Shown here in pieces: positions 35,766-47,509 of a stretch of 64,000 nt of DNA. Location of the stretch: positions 44,571,159-44,635,158 of the forward strand of contig JBCFYV010011164.1 of assembly GCA_039000515.1 (NCBI GenBank), in the 5' to 3' direction. The notes under the pieces were generated by a model, which saw only the letters and a list, made by a program, of their open reading frames with translations, did not search any database and was not told where the DNA came from. Origin of the DNA: Timema cristinae. Taxonomy: Eukaryota; Arthropoda; Insecta; Phasmatodea; Timematidae. The stretch's first letter is position 1. Each line of letters begins with the position of its first letter. The position numbers were made by a program, and so were the translations under genes.

Positions 35766-35936
35766 CTAATTAAATATGTATTATATATCTATTGATATTA
35801 TAACACACTACAACCTGTTTTATATTTGTTTAATATATTGCAGAAAGTGAATTAATCATTCGTATGGTTAACAAAGATAAATTAATGGTTTCCAATCGTT
35901 ATACATAAAATTTTAACTATAAAAATAATTAATAAT

Positions 35937-36189
35937 AATAATATTAGCACCACGTCTTACTACCCGTTCGGGTTATATTCTTTAAGTACTAATTACGCTA
36001 ATGGATTAGGAATTGGGCAGGTTGAATTAGAGGAAGTGAACCCGCATTTTCGTGGAGGGAGAGTGGAAAACCATTTAGGAAAAACCATCCCCAGTTCACC
36101 CGACCGAGATTCGAACCTCGATCTCGCCGTCCTCAGAGGTCGAGCTCAACACGACTAACGCGTTAGCCAACTACGCCACCGAGGCGGAT
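35937..36189 (-). repeat. SINE-B copy with AT-rich target duplication
   Basis: Near-consensus. ATAATTAATAATA lies just before and just after the copy. Confidence 0.93.
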
Positions 36190-36878
36190 AATAATTAATA
36201 ATATCATATATAGATGCATGTTTGCTTTCTATTTTTTGCATTAATTATGTTGAATATTTCTATTTTTCACTTGATCTAAAACTGTTCATAAACTTACATT
36301 GGGGTATATTAAATTCAACTTAACCATTACTGCCCGCGTTCGATAATAGTATTGTCTTGTGAAAAGGGTTCCCAAATAAAATAGATCCAGGAACACGTGT
36401 TATAGGTCCCTCCAGTCCAATTTTCATAAGAAAGGTATTGTACAAAAGCCAGAAAAGTTATGAAATCTACTTTAATATAAACATCCTATATTCACTTTAT
36501 GAGGTAATTCTATTATATTTTGAAGAAGGTAAAGGAAAGATTGAGTAAAACATATAAAAGGAACGAACACAATATAGCATCTACAATGAAACGAAGAACC
36601 TATTTAACATTCACTGTCAAATGACAGCAATGTAAAGTGTGAAATGTTTTCTTTTGATTGTTTGTTCCTTTTATATGTTTCTATCCACATTTCCTGTGCC
36701 GTCTTCCAAATATATTAGATCTATTTAACGTAATTATACTTCAAGTGTGGTATATAGTTGTCACTCTTGATATACCTAAATTAACAACACCAATAAATAA
36801 GACCAATAATATAGTAAAATGTTATCAATTTTAGTTGCAAAAATGATGTGTGTGTTTTCTTAACAGCTCTTCCTATAA

Positions 36879-36880
<2 letters not shown>
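36190..36880. other. No gene seen; contains a 17-bp inverted repeat
   Basis: AAACATATAAAAGGAAC at 36,548-36,564 is repeated inverted at 36,664-36,680, spacing 99 bp. The rest is AT-rich. Confidence 0.5.
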
Positions 36881-36914
<34 letters not shown>

Positions 36915-36935
36915 CTAACACCGCGTCTTACTAAC
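36876..36935. repeat. ATA-rich microsatellite with SINE tail fragment
   Basis: (ATA)n runs into CTAACACCGCGTCTTACTAA, the minus-strand end of a SINE whose body is missing. Confidence 0.75.
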
Positions 36936-36964
36936 CCTATACATATTGAACTTAATTAAGTATG

Positions 36965-37235
36965 ATTCCAGGTGGGGCCCAAATAATTCGAAACAAACAA
37001 GCAAGCGCGAATGCTCCTAACAATTTTGCCAGGAATGGTATTTTCACTTACCTTCCAGGGTTCTTTTACATCCACAATCGACATGGGACCGACGGCTTTA
37101 ATTCCCCTCCGAAGGAAGTTGTGCTACGGATTTTTATCTCTGAAGATAATAACGTCTAAACCGGCTGGGTTTGAACCCATGACCATTGGATACTTAAGCT
37201 AGCCCTTTGCTCCTAGACCAACGAGTTTGATTCAC
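36965..37235 (-). repeat. SINE-C copy
   Basis: Body (CTAACAATTTTGCCAGGAAT, CATCCACAATCGACATGGGA, AAGGAAGTTGTGCTACGGAT) and tRNA-like head (GGGTTTGAACCCATGACC, CTCCTAGACCAACGAG). Uninterrupted, so it gives the empty version of the site where SINE-B landed in two other copies. Confidence 0.87.
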
Positions 37236-37369
37236 GCAACTACAGTTACACTTCCACCAGATTCCCTCCTAATCCCTACTCCGAAAGCGTAAATATGCGT
37301 GTACTCCGGATGAGTAGCTATACACGGTGAACAAAATATTACACGGTTGGGATAGCTTCATATTTTACA

Positions 37370-37510
37370 CTAGTGAGATGGGGATGAGGAAGGTATAATT
37401 TAGGGAGTGTACCCGCATTGACGTGAAGAGAGGATGGAAAGCCAATGTGGAAAATACTCGCACTAAAACCGGCCGAGATAAGAACCCCAAGATCTTTGCT
37501 ACAATCATAC
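37370..37510 (-). repeat. Old SINE-B-related fragment
   Basis: GATGGGGATGAGGAAGGTAT, GTGTACCCGCATTGACGTGA and GGCCGAGATAAGAACCCCAA in SINE order. Confidence 0.6.
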
Positions 37511-37559
37511 CATAAAAGACTATGATAAAGGCATTTTCCCACTTGTTTTCACTAGTGAT

Positions 37560-37640
37560 CGTTATATTTACTTAATCTATGACATAAAGAAATTGAAAGT
37601 TCATTGCTGCATTTACAAAAGTACGCCACCTAAGCCTATC
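37560..37640 (-). pseudogene. LINE 3' end beside the second 46-bp array
   Basis: Inverse of GGCGTACTTTTGTAAATGCA and GCAATGAACTTTCAA, homologous to 5,990-6,040. Confidence 0.78.
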
Positions 37641-38560
37641 TTGAGCTAGTTCTCTCGAGTCCACCTTATTACATCCTATCCCTAACTTGAGATAGTTCTA
37701 TCCAGTCAATCTCATTACATCCTATCCCTATCTTGAACTAGTTTTATCCAGTCCACCTTATTACATCCTATCCCTAACTTGAGATAGTTCTATCCAATCC
37801 GCCTCATTACATCATATCCCTATCTTGAGCTAGTTCTATCTAGTTCCCTTAATTACACCCTATCCCTATCTTGAGATAGTTCTATCCAATCAATCTCATT
37901 ATATTCTATCCCTATCTTGAGCTAGTTTTATCCAGTCCCACTCATTAAACCCTATCCCTAACTTGTGCTAATTCTATCCATTCCCCCTCATTACATCCTA
38001 TACCTATCTTGAGCTATATAGCTATATACAGTCCACCTTATTACCTTATTATCTTGAGCAAGCTCTTATCAGTCCACCTCATTACATCCTATCCCTATCT
38101 TGAGCTAGTTCTATCCAGTCTCCCTCATTAATAGAGATGAAATCACCTTAAATTTAGTTTTATATAAAATTTTAAGGTAAACCTATCTTACCATAATGCT
38201 AAAAATCATTCACTAGAGATAAACCCTCTCCTTATCTTGAGCTAGTTCTATCCAGTCTCCCTCATTACACCCTCTCCTTATCTTGAGCTAGTTCTATCCA
38301 GTCCCCCTCATTACACCCTATACCTATCTTGAGCTAACTATATACAGTCCACCTTATTAACCTTATCCTTATCTTGAGCTAGCTATATCCAGTCCACCTC
38401 ATTATACCATATTCCTATCTTGAGCTAGCTATATCCAGTCCACCTTATTAACCTTATCCTTATCTTGAGCTAGATATATCCAGTCCCCCTCATTACACCC
38501 TATACCTATCTTGAGCTAACTATATCCAGTCCACCTCATTACACCCTATCTTTTTCAGAT
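37641..38560 (-). repeat. Second 46-bp LINE-derived tandem array, about 18 units
   Basis: Inverse of the 4,706-5,975 unit: TATCTTGAGCTAGTTCTATC, CAGTCCACCTCATTACATCC, TATCCC. Units are more diverged and some shortened. A 95-bp non-unit insert with hairpin potential (CACCTTAAATTT...AAATTTTAAGGT-like) lies at 38,130-38,225. Confidence 0.92.
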
Positions 38561-38765
38561 ATATTCTAATGTTATCCTCACATTTGAATCTAGTTCTTCT
38601 CAATGGTCTCCTCTCATTGAGTTTGCCGGTCAATACCCTGAACAAGGTCTAGAATCTCCCATTCACGCTGCATGTCTTGCCCACCACAATCTACGAGATT
38701 TTATTATCCTAACAATCCCTTGTGATGAATTCAGGTATGTATAGTGATAATTATTGATTCTTTAA
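38561..38765 (-). pseudogene. LINE coding fragment upstream of the second array
   Basis: Minus-strand translation resembles LFRVLTGKLNERRPLRRT then CEDNIRIYLKK, continuing into the array. Same order as at 4,600-4,705. Confidence 0.8.
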
Positions 38766-40098
38766 AATAAAATTAGTCTGAAGAATGAATGAAGAGCCAA
38801 GCAATAATAGGATTCTGGAAGGAAGGAAATTTTGTAAAATACAAATGTAAATACTTTTGTTGTCAGCATTGATAACATTTTAATATTCTATCTGTGTATT
38901 CAATAGGTGACTGCTTTTGTGATTTAGTGGTCAGAACTACTGGCAACAGATCCAGATGTCCCAGGTTCAACCCCTGGTGTTTCCAGATTCTTTGTTAACC
39001 AGCGGGTCTGTAACGGGGCTAACCTAGCCTCGTTAGGACAAATAATGAATGAAAAATTAGCGGATTCGGTCTAGAAATTTGAAATTAACGGCCGAGGGCT
39101 CGTTGTGCTGACCCATGACATTCTATTAGCACAGAAGTTGACATTATCTTCCCCAAGAGATGATCGCCGCTCAGTCAGTATAGTGTGTTTACAGGCTGAC
39201 GTTATGAAGTTTTTTTAAAAATTATATACATATTTATATTATCTATAAAACGTGACATCTGCAGATCAACTAACTTGACGAATAAATAAATTAAAGTGGA
39301 TATAGTATTTTTTATAGTTGTCGGATGTTGTCCTTAAGGAAGAGATTGTTCTCTAGTCTACGAATATATCCAAAGTGTTGTCGAGATGAAAGAAGCCAAG
39401 AGGCCATGTGTTGTAAACCTATTTCGCAGCGTCCATTCACTACCAATACAATGGCCGACCCCCGTTTGTAGCGGTTCGGATCTTCTAGGAAGGATCAACT
39501 CTGTGAAACCTCATCAATATTAACACTCCTATTGAAAGTGGCCGATCGTTCTCACTAGCAGTGGACGAGCTTTCATGAGTGGAGAGTCGCGACCCGTATG
39601 TGAGTGTGTGGACTTATTTGGAGATTCCACTAGAACCATTTGGACAAAAGATTGTATCAATACATGCTTTAGAAAACGACTTAGTCTAGAACCGGTAGAG
39701 CCTGTGGGTTTGACTCTGACTAAACAGGTCAGGGTTCGAAGTGCATCTGGATGATTTATTTATTTAGAGGTTTTTCATACTTTCGCCACAAGTTGGTAGA
39801 TTTAACCCTTTCTAAATGTATCGTTTCTTTGGATTAGTTAATGAAAGTCGTGGGTAAAGCAAACGGACGGTGGGTGAGACGCGTGCCACTAAAACCAAAT
39901 AATGAACACCCGATCATATACCAAAGTGCAATGCATGAGTCATCCGTTACGGATCTTATATCACGTGTTGTCATGATGGCGCTAAACTTCACTTGGACAG
40001 TTTCGTGCCATGTAGGCTACTTATAAACCATCTTGTGACGAAGCAATGGACATCGTGTTAAAGGATAAGGCTTCTTAGCTAAATCTCCCACCCCTTAT
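38766..40098. other. No gene identified; one tRNA-like SINE head
   Basis: 38,910-39,000 has TTGTGATTTAGTGGTCAGAA and CAGGTTCAACCCCTGG, a tRNA-like head with degraded body (GTTAACCAGCGGGTC). 39,440-39,600 is less AT-rich but has no recognisable frame. 39,690-39,760 has another degraded tRNA-like block. Confidence 0.45.
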
Positions 40099-40099
40099 T

Positions 40100-40352
40100 A
40101 TTTAATAATAATAATAATAATATATAATAATAATATTTTGCACCGCGTCTTACTACCCATTCGGGTTAAACGCTTTAAGTACTAGTTACGCTAATGGATT
40201 AGGAATTGAGAAGGTTGAATTAGAGGAAGTGAACCCGCATTTGCATGGAGGGAGAGTGGAAAACCATTTAGGAACCCCCCCTCCAGTTCACCCGACCGAG
40301 ATTCGAACCTCGATCTCCCCGTCCTCAGCAGTCGAGCTCAACACGACAAGCG
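40100..40352 (-). repeat. SINE-B copy, head truncated
   Basis: TAA tail and body intact; ends at CTCAACACGACAAGCGC, before the 5' part of the tRNA-like head. CACCCCTTATT before and CGCCCCTTATT after look like the target duplication. Confidence 0.9.
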
Positions 40353-40904
40353 CCCCGCCCCTTATTGACTTGGAGATTATTTATATCGCTCTCAAACACA
40401 GATGAGGTTATCCGAACACAGACGAGGTTTCATGGACACAAATGAAACTACCCAAACATATACGGGTCTTCACAAGCTCATACGAGTTTATCCGAATGCA
40501 AAAGATTACCCGAACACTAATTAACATCTTTGTAAGCTCTCTGAAGCCGCAATATCTTTTTTAGCTCTCTAATTACAACTATGTGCCTGATATTAAATTA
40601 AATGACACACTTGTATTTCTAAAAAAACAAATTGTAGTTATTAATGACAGATTTAGATACACTTTTAACAACTCACGCAATCAACAGTCTACATATTTTT
40701 ATATAGCATGGGAACCAAAACAAGATGTTTTCATCACGCTTCTTTGTCTCTTATTTATAAAAATATTCGTGTATGTTGGAATTTAATCCTGGAACTGATG
40801 GTCTAACCCCCAGGCTAACCATTGTTTATCATACCTACTGATTCTGAGAAATAAATTTGAAAAATTAAACCCATCCGAAGAAACTACATTTGAAAAATAA
40901 CACA
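40353..40904. other. No gene seen
   Basis: 40,400-40,520 has loose repeats of ACACAGACGAGGTTA-like phrases. No conserved protein. Confidence 0.4.
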
Positions 40905-40912
40905 CTAAAGAC

Positions 40913-41739
40913 CAGAGGCAGATCGTATATAGGCACTGCGGAATTGCAGCACCTCCTATTTCCATTTGATATTATCGATAACATTTAATATAATGAGTCC
41001 TTTTTTCTTTAATTCTTTCTTTATTTTTGTAGTACAATATATATTCCTTAAGCTTAATGTCAGTACTTCAGTAGCCATCCCCAGTTTATGAAAAAGATAC
41101 AAACATCTTTGTATGGAACTGTGCGCTTCACAGTGCCAGCGACGTGGTGTTTGACTGTTGTTAGCATGCGCACATAGGTGGGAGAGGGGAGGAAGGCGGG
41201 ACTGCCAGGTAGAGAGAGCACTGTTGCTCTCACAATGCCGGCTCTAGCGTGATGGTGGAAGGAAGTGTTTATTTACTCAGAGTGTGTTGTGCTCAAAAAC
41301 CGTATTCTAGAATGTGATAAAGTATAGAATAGTGTAGAATTAGATTATTATTCTGCTTCCAGCTATTCTATTTGAATATCATTTTTTTTCGGTTATTTTA
41401 TTTAACAGAAAGCCTATATGCGCTTGCACTACTTTCAATGGAGAAAAATGTCCTCAATTGTCATCTAGAACTCAAGGAGAAAATTATTGAACTTTTGCGC
41501 AAATTAAAACAAGAAGAATGGATTTCATTTTTAAATGAATAGATCAAGCTTGAACTGTAACAATTTAAGTTAAAGTATTAAGTAAGTAAAGAAAAGGTGT
41601 TTTTTTTGCTAAGATTTTATCAAGTTCCTGAATAAATTTTACTTTTATACATGTTTTTTTCCTTTTACACAATTTTAAAACAAAGGTTAAAAGTTTTCTG
41701 GAGCAGCACCCCACTAATTCTAGCTAAGAGCCGCCACTG
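40913..41739. mobile_element. Non-autonomous hAT element, 827 bp, with 8-bp target duplication
   Basis: Left end CAGAGGCAGATCG; right end, inverted, CAGTGGCGGCTCTTAGC, a typical hAT terminus. Flanks CTAAAGAC (40,905-40,912) and CTGAAGAC (41,740-41,747) are the 8-bp duplication with one change. A 34-codon frame near 41,439 (MEKNVLNCHLELKEKIIELL, ending in a stop) is not recognised as transposase. Confidence 0.87.
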
Positions 41740-41849
41740 CTGAAGACTACGTTCTTGATAGGTTGTCACAGTTGTGTACATATAGTAGCTATCATATTTA
41801 AGAATGATACATTTCATACCCAATTTGTCGTTTTTTTGCTTTACATTTC

Positions 41850-42000
41850 CAGGAGTTTACAAGATAAGAAAGGAAATGTACCCGCATTTTCTTGGAGTAA
41901 GCGTAAAAACCCATTACGGTAAAAAAATGCCCTTAGTACACATTGGTAGGATTCGAACGTTGACACATGGATGGTGGGTATTTAAAACGTCTACCCACTA
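41850..42000 (-). repeat. Old SINE-related fragment
   Basis: AGGAAATGTACCCGCATTTT and GGTAGGATTCGAACGTTGAC fit SINE-B order. Confidence 0.55.
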
Positions 42001-42119
42001 GTTACGAGTTTAAGCATGGGTGACTTTAAACTGTATTTTAATTTTAAAAGTAAAAATCTATTTTCTAAATCTGAGCTAGGTCAATAAAAGCATGGGTAAA
42101 ATCGGAACGACTTATTCTA

Positions 42120-42310
42120 TAAAGTAGAGAATAGTAGGAAACTATAGAGGAAATGCACCAAATTAGCGTAGAGAGAGTATGGGAAAATCACATGTGAAAA
42201 ACTATAACTTTGGATTCAAACCCCAACTATCCATCATCAGCATTCAAAGTTTCAAACTCATGAGGACGATTGTAACGCTTTGAATTCCTCGACCACCGGT
42301 GCAGGGGAAG
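42120..42310 (-). repeat. Old SINE-B-related copy
   Basis: AGAGGAAATGCACCAAATTA, GAGAGTATGGGAAAATCACA, GGATTCAAACCCCAACTATC and CGACCACCGGTGCAGGGGAA in order. Confidence 0.6.
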
Positions 42311-42323
42311 AAATTGGCTAAAA

Positions 42324-42601
42324 TTATTATTATTAGCACCGCGTCTTACTACCCGTTCGGGTTATACGCACTTACGCTAATCTGTAATGGTAGGGTGATT
42401 GTGAGATGAAATGGAGGACCTACAGTTTAACGTGGAATCCGAACCACGGTGGCGGCCTGGCATTCCACACATTCACAAGATGTCTTGTCAGAGGTGTAGG
42501 AAGGGTTTGGAAATCAGATAAATCTGTGCCGGGACCGAGGTTTGAACCCCGGCCGCCAGCACAGAAGTCTGACACCTTACCCCTAGACCACCAGGTCACC
42601 C
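42324..42601 (-). repeat. Full-length SINE-A with 13-bp target duplication
   Basis: Complete copy. AAATTGGCTAAAA at 42,311-42,323 repeats at 42,602-42,614. Confidence 0.95.
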
Positions 42602-42614
42602 AAATTGGCTAAAA

Positions 42615-43505
42615 AATGGGCTTAATTTTACATGGTTATTTAACTGGCTAAACTTTTTTTGAGGGGGTTAGAGGGGAATAGGGGTGGGAGGACATATTTT
42701 CAGACATATGATACATATTTTTAAATAGGATAACGTGATCTCAACATGAAGATTAATATGTGATACAAATGGTGGGGATATTTACTTGAATATAAATTGT
42801 ATAATTAAAAGTTGGTATACTATTGTAATTGTTAGTTTCTATCTACATCTTCATTACATTAACATGATTATAGTTTTGTGAGATTCTTTGGCATGGCATT
42901 GCATAACAAAGAATCTAAGACCTTTTGATTTCACCAAGGTTAAAACTCGTAAAGGACATTGAAAGATTTCTGCTTTGTTTTGAAGTATGCTTTAATTTTG
43001 GTGAGAAACTATCAAACAAGGCACATTAGGAAAAATAATAGAAATAGTGGTAAGTATATCAATTTTTGGCAAATGAGAATTTTATTGATATTTTTTAATA
43101 TTAATTTAAAAACAGTCACGTCTACGAAACTATAAGCTGATATCTAAGTTGTAAAAAGTAAACTTTTCTACAGTAAATATTTTATCTACTATTTTTATAG
43201 ATACAACATGATCGCAAGAAATTAGAATTCAAATGTGTATTGTAAATTATTTCCAGCCCATCCGTGAGCTTTCTCAATAAATACTTTGAATCAAACATTT
43301 GTTATCGGTTTCAATCTTGAATTATCTGGATTGAATTTATTTCAAATCCAATTACTGCTTTCTCTGAGATAATACATTTCAACTTCTGAAAACGTGAATC
43401 TGGGACACCAAAATTAGCCCATGCCGTGCAAGTTCTATTGAAATTAGAATAAGTATTGATATAATATATATATATATATTTATATCAAACACCTTTGTGG
43501 CACAT
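42615..43505. other. No gene seen
   Basis: AT-rich; TA run near 43,462. No recognised features. Confidence 0.4.
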
Positions 43506-43510
43506 ACATG

Positions 43511-43569
43511 CCAGGTACGCGGGATATTTATATGGATATATATATCCATCAATATCTCCGCGTACCTGG
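43511..43569. repeat. 59-bp palindrome
   Basis: CCAGGTACGCGG and CCGCGTACCTGG flank an AT core (GGATATATATATCC) that is itself palindromic. No polyadenine or terminator context; probably a tiny foldback repeat. Confidence 0.85.
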
Positions 43570-43599
43570 TTTGGTTTTACGAATATGTTTTGATTACGC

Positions 43600-43765
43600 T
43601 AACATGTTCGGGATGAGGGAAGAAGATTGAAATTTGAGGCAATTCACCCAAATCTGAGTGAAGGTAGTGTGTAAAAACATTTAAGAAAAAACGCCCACAG
43701 TACACCCGAGCGGAATTCTAACTCTGATCTGCCCGCCTTAAATAATTCGACCACTGAAGCGAGCT
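43600..43765 (-). repeat. Old SINE-B-related copy
   Basis: GTTCGGGATGAGGGAAGAAG, GGCAATTCACCCAAATCTGA and CGGAATTCTAACTCTGATCT in order. Confidence 0.65.
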
Positions 43766-44089
43766 TACTGATATTCTTGTTTTCTCTATGCGGAAGAGGA
43801 ACTATCGAAAATAACCGGAGACCTGAAAGTTGGGTTTAATTTTCTTCCGGAGAGTATTCATATGTTAGATGAGCAATGAGAATGTTACGTCCAGTATATT
43901 GTACGAGTGGTTGGCGCAAGATTATACCAGCTGGTATACCATAGATTGCAGCGTCCAAGGACGTGTGTGCCGTGTGATCAAGTTGTTTGACGACTAAGAA
44001 CAAAACTTGGACTTAAGGTTTCTCAGTCTAAAAGTTAGGTAAGCACCAAGAGAAAAAGTATTGACAAGACGAATCATTAATCAAACAAA

Positions 44090-44935
44090 GTAGGCTGCAT
44101 TACACGCAACCGGTTGCAGCGTTGCTTTCTGAGATCATTGCTGCTTTCTGGCATCGTTTTGCAGCGCTGTGAGCTGACAAATCTGGGGTAGCTATTAACA
44201 AACCCTCTGCTTTCTGACGTCGTTTTGCAGCGCTGTGAGCTGACAAATCTGGGGTACCTATTAACAAACCCTCTGCTTTCTGACATCGTTTTGCAGCGCT
44301 GTGAGCTGACAAATCTGGGGTACCTATTAACAAACCCTCTGCTTTCTGACGAATGATCATCTTGTAGGTCAGAGAAAGGAGAGGTATTTTATCGTCCTTT
44401 CCTTCAGAAAGTTCGTAGTGAGTTTATTTTCTTAGTTACTGATCCTCTTGTTGTGTCTTTGTCAACCTCTTGAAATTTTGCCACCAGTTCTTCCAAAGCC
44501 TTCTGTTTACTCAAGCGATCCAGGTAATCATCACCTCTAGCTTTCCACAAACATGTCATCGTTTTGTACAATTATTCAATCAATGTTGTCAAAAACTGTT
44601 TGCTGTATTTTCTTATTTCTGTAATAGTGTACCAAAATACGAGACCACATACTAGAAAATATATACATACACATGTCCGTTAATAGTATCAAAAAAACGA
44701 AGGACGCTGGTTAAAAATTAGCGATCCATTGGTACCATTTTGTTTCAACCAGACTAGCGCATGCGCGGTACAATATTCCAGAAGTTGAAAGCGCAGAAAC
44801 CTGATTACACGGCAAAGAAAGAAGTCCGATCAGAAAATATCAAACTCGTAAGTAAATTGCACGATCATCTTGCAGCGCTCAAAACGATGTCATAAAGCAG
44901 TTCCGAAACTTCCTACGTGTAATACGGCCTTCGAT
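44090..44935. mobile_element. Possible PIF-like non-autonomous element containing 66-bp repeats
   Basis: Left GGCTGCATTACACGCAAC and right, inverted, GGCCGTATTACACGTAGG look like terminal repeats. The interior is rich in GCAGCGCT/GATCATCTT phrases repeated near both ends (TTTTGCAGCGCTGTGAG, CTTGCAGCGCTCAAAACGAT). Target duplication not clear. Confidence 0.55.
44142..44352 (-). repeat. Minisatellite, 66-bp unit, about 3.2 copies
   Basis: Unit contains TCGTTTTGCAGCGCTGTGAG and CTGACAAATCTGGGGTACCT. 66 bp is 22 codons, so frames on the minus strand stay open (SRGFVNxYPRFVSSQRCKT). Confidence 0.92.
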
Positions 44936-46850
44936 AATTTTATTAAAATATTAATTTTGGAATATTTTACGTTGAAAATATCAAAATTTATATGGATGTG
45001 TGTTTAATTTTATTTATATATAGCTCAATTTATATGAAGCTCCCCTATATAAAAAAATAACACACATGGATAATGCATGCGAACACATTTGGGTCGAACG
45101 TTACACTTCCCCAATGAAAACAATAACTCATTAATGATGCATGGTTTCCAACGGGCTTAAGTTATAATTAGAAATGCAATATAAAAATCGCATACCACAA
45201 ATCTGAATTCTTTGAACGCCTACTTTAATGTGTTTTATGTTCACATTAAAAACTGTTGCCGCAGAATTTGTTGGAAGCGCGCTTCACTATCCGCTCTGAC
45301 CAATTTAGATTGATTTTAAAAAGATGGCAGAGAGAAAATATGTCATTTATATAAAATAATACTGAATCAATACAAGAAATATCTTGTTAAGATAACAATA
45401 ATGAAATTATATTAAATAATAAAATACAAATACATACTAAACAGTTCGCCTGTAAGAAAACAATAAAAAGAAAAAACTCTACACCTTCAAGTTGCCTCAG
45501 GTAGCATCGTCTTGGCTAACATTTCCTTTCGAAACCACCTAGCTAACAATACCACAGCGTTAAAAACGAGAAAGAGAGAGAGAGAGAAGGGTAAGGATTT
45601 TTCGCGTGGTTTGGTTAAGAAAACAGGTTTGCATAAGATTACAAGTCGGCAATGTAGTGTGTGCATGCAGGCAGCATCCCAATGGAGTCGTAGCAGACAT
45701 CCATCCCACTGAGAAGATATTCATCTGTCTCACTGGGGACTGGGGACTGCCCCCATTGGGGCCATGTATGAGCTCACCTGCGTATGAGGTATAGTCGACT
45801 CGGCTTAGGGAGAACCAATAATAGCAAATAATAAACGATATGACACAATCGTACTACTTTCTCATATAGTCTATTTAAATTTGGAGCAAAATTTTCAAAA
45901 ATTGGCAATCAGTAAACTACTCTCAAATGAGTTTTTATCTAATAAGCAAGAATATGATGCTGTTTATCAGGTTAAAAACGCACAAGATTCCCATTTTGAA
46001 CAAATTCGTAAATGGTATTTAAAAAAAACTAGAATTTTCAAAAATAAGTGTTTTATTAAATTAGGCACCCTAAATCTTTGAGCTAGAGTTGAAACACGAT
46101 TTCAGCTCGATATATAACCATACAACTTCTTGATATTTTCTATATGTTTGCGGCTGTAGCCCTAAGTACCGACAGAACTACAAGCCAACAGAAGAGTGAA
46201 CATTTTAAGACCTAGACTACTTTATTGAGTTCGTGGATAAGTAAACCATCAAAGCCCATGTTAATATTTAGGACAAATATGTTCATTATTTTAATACTTT
46301 CTTTATAAGAGATAGTAAACCCTGTCAAAAGCGATGGCTGAATAACACACGGATTGACACATGAATACATTTAGTTGGACTAAGCTACCTTTTGATCTGG
46401 CATATAAAGTGCTACCGATTGTGGTCTGACTATAATTCCGCTTGATTAATATCCCTTTACTTGACCTGACTATTAATGACCTTGACATTTAAAAAATCTT
46501 GTATTTTTTAACGGCAATTTAATTTAGTCAAAAATTACGGATCGATGAAAGTATTTTATTAGTAATGGTTTGATAAATTACCCAAAAATACCATACACAC
46601 CATAGTGTGAAGCAATAATTATTTACATTTTTTAAGTTAGAATTATCTAAAAATTATATTTTTTAGTGAGAAAATGTTTTCCTCTACTACAAGCATGAAC
46701 ACAAGTGAACTAAAATAAAAAAAATACTGAAAATTACTACACTTGTTTAAATATATTCATACGCCATGGGATAAGTTTTTCCGTTTTCTCCTTTGTCAGG
46801 GGATGTATTCTTGTAATGATGAGCTACATACCCTGTAAACATCACAAGAA
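44936..46850. other. No gene identified
   Basis: GA run near 45,571. A 66-codon frame at 45,881-46,081 (MEQNFQKLAISKLLSNEFLS...) is plus-strand and Lys-rich but not recognised and lacks support. The rest is AT-rich. Confidence 0.4.
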
Positions 46851-46852
46851 AG

Positions 46853-47058
46853 AACTAGCTCAAGATAGGGATAGGGTGTAATGAGGTGGATTGGATATAA
46901 CTAGCTCCAGATGGGGATAGGGTGTAGTGAGGGGGATTGAATAGAATTAGCTCAAGATAGGAATAGGGTGTAATGAGGTGGATTGGATAGAACTAGCTCA
47001 AGATAATGATAGGGTGTAATGAGGTGGACTGGATATAACTAGCTCAAGATAGGGATGG
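46853..47058 (+). repeat. Third 46-bp LINE-derived array, 4-5 units
   Basis: AACTAGCTCAAGATAGGGAT, AGGGTGTAATGAGGTGGATT units, same orientation as the first array and closest to its unexpanded edge units. Confidence 0.92.
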
Positions 47059-47135
47059 GTGCCGTTTTTTTTTAAGTGCGGCAATCAACTTTCGGGATCC
47101 AAATGACATAGAGTAAGTTAAATGTATCGATAGAA
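47059..47135 (+). pseudogene. LINE 3' end beside the third array
   Basis: TTTAAGTGCGGCAATCAACT and ATGACATAGAGTAAGTTAAA match 6,010-6,065. Confidence 0.75.
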
Positions 47136-47505
47136 AAATCTCGTGCGGAAAACACTAATTATTTATTCTCAATCCAGGTATAATGTTACGATGAACTTAC
47201 CATAGTGACACGTGTAACAGGTAGGGTGAAATGTCAAGGTGACTCAAACCATGTTCTCTTGTAATGAGAGATATTCCGTAACATCACTCTGAATAATAGT
47301 TTGTGTGTTACCCGGGAAAGTAGGCTAGTTTCTTCACCGAGCCATCTGTTCGGATACTCAAATGCGTTGATACCATATTTAAAAAGAAGGAAGGTTAACA
47401 ATACAGACAACATGGTCGAATGGATTCAACAATGGGGACGAGTCTATCTTTTCACAGAGGTTTCAAAATACGGAGGTTGCTTATTTTTAATGGCCATTCA
47501 TTTAT
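47136..47505. other. No gene seen
   Basis: Frame at 47,301-47,564 runs into a SINE and is not recognised. Confidence 0.4.
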
Positions 47506-47509
47506 TTTA

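Noticed and set aside
44077..44360. Protein with 22-residue repeats
   Set aside because: The frame is open only because the unit is 66 bp; two frames are open on the same strand, so no coding preference.
45881..46081. 66-residue Lys-rich protein
   Set aside because: Short, unrecognised, no repeat of it elsewhere and no splice or promoter context.
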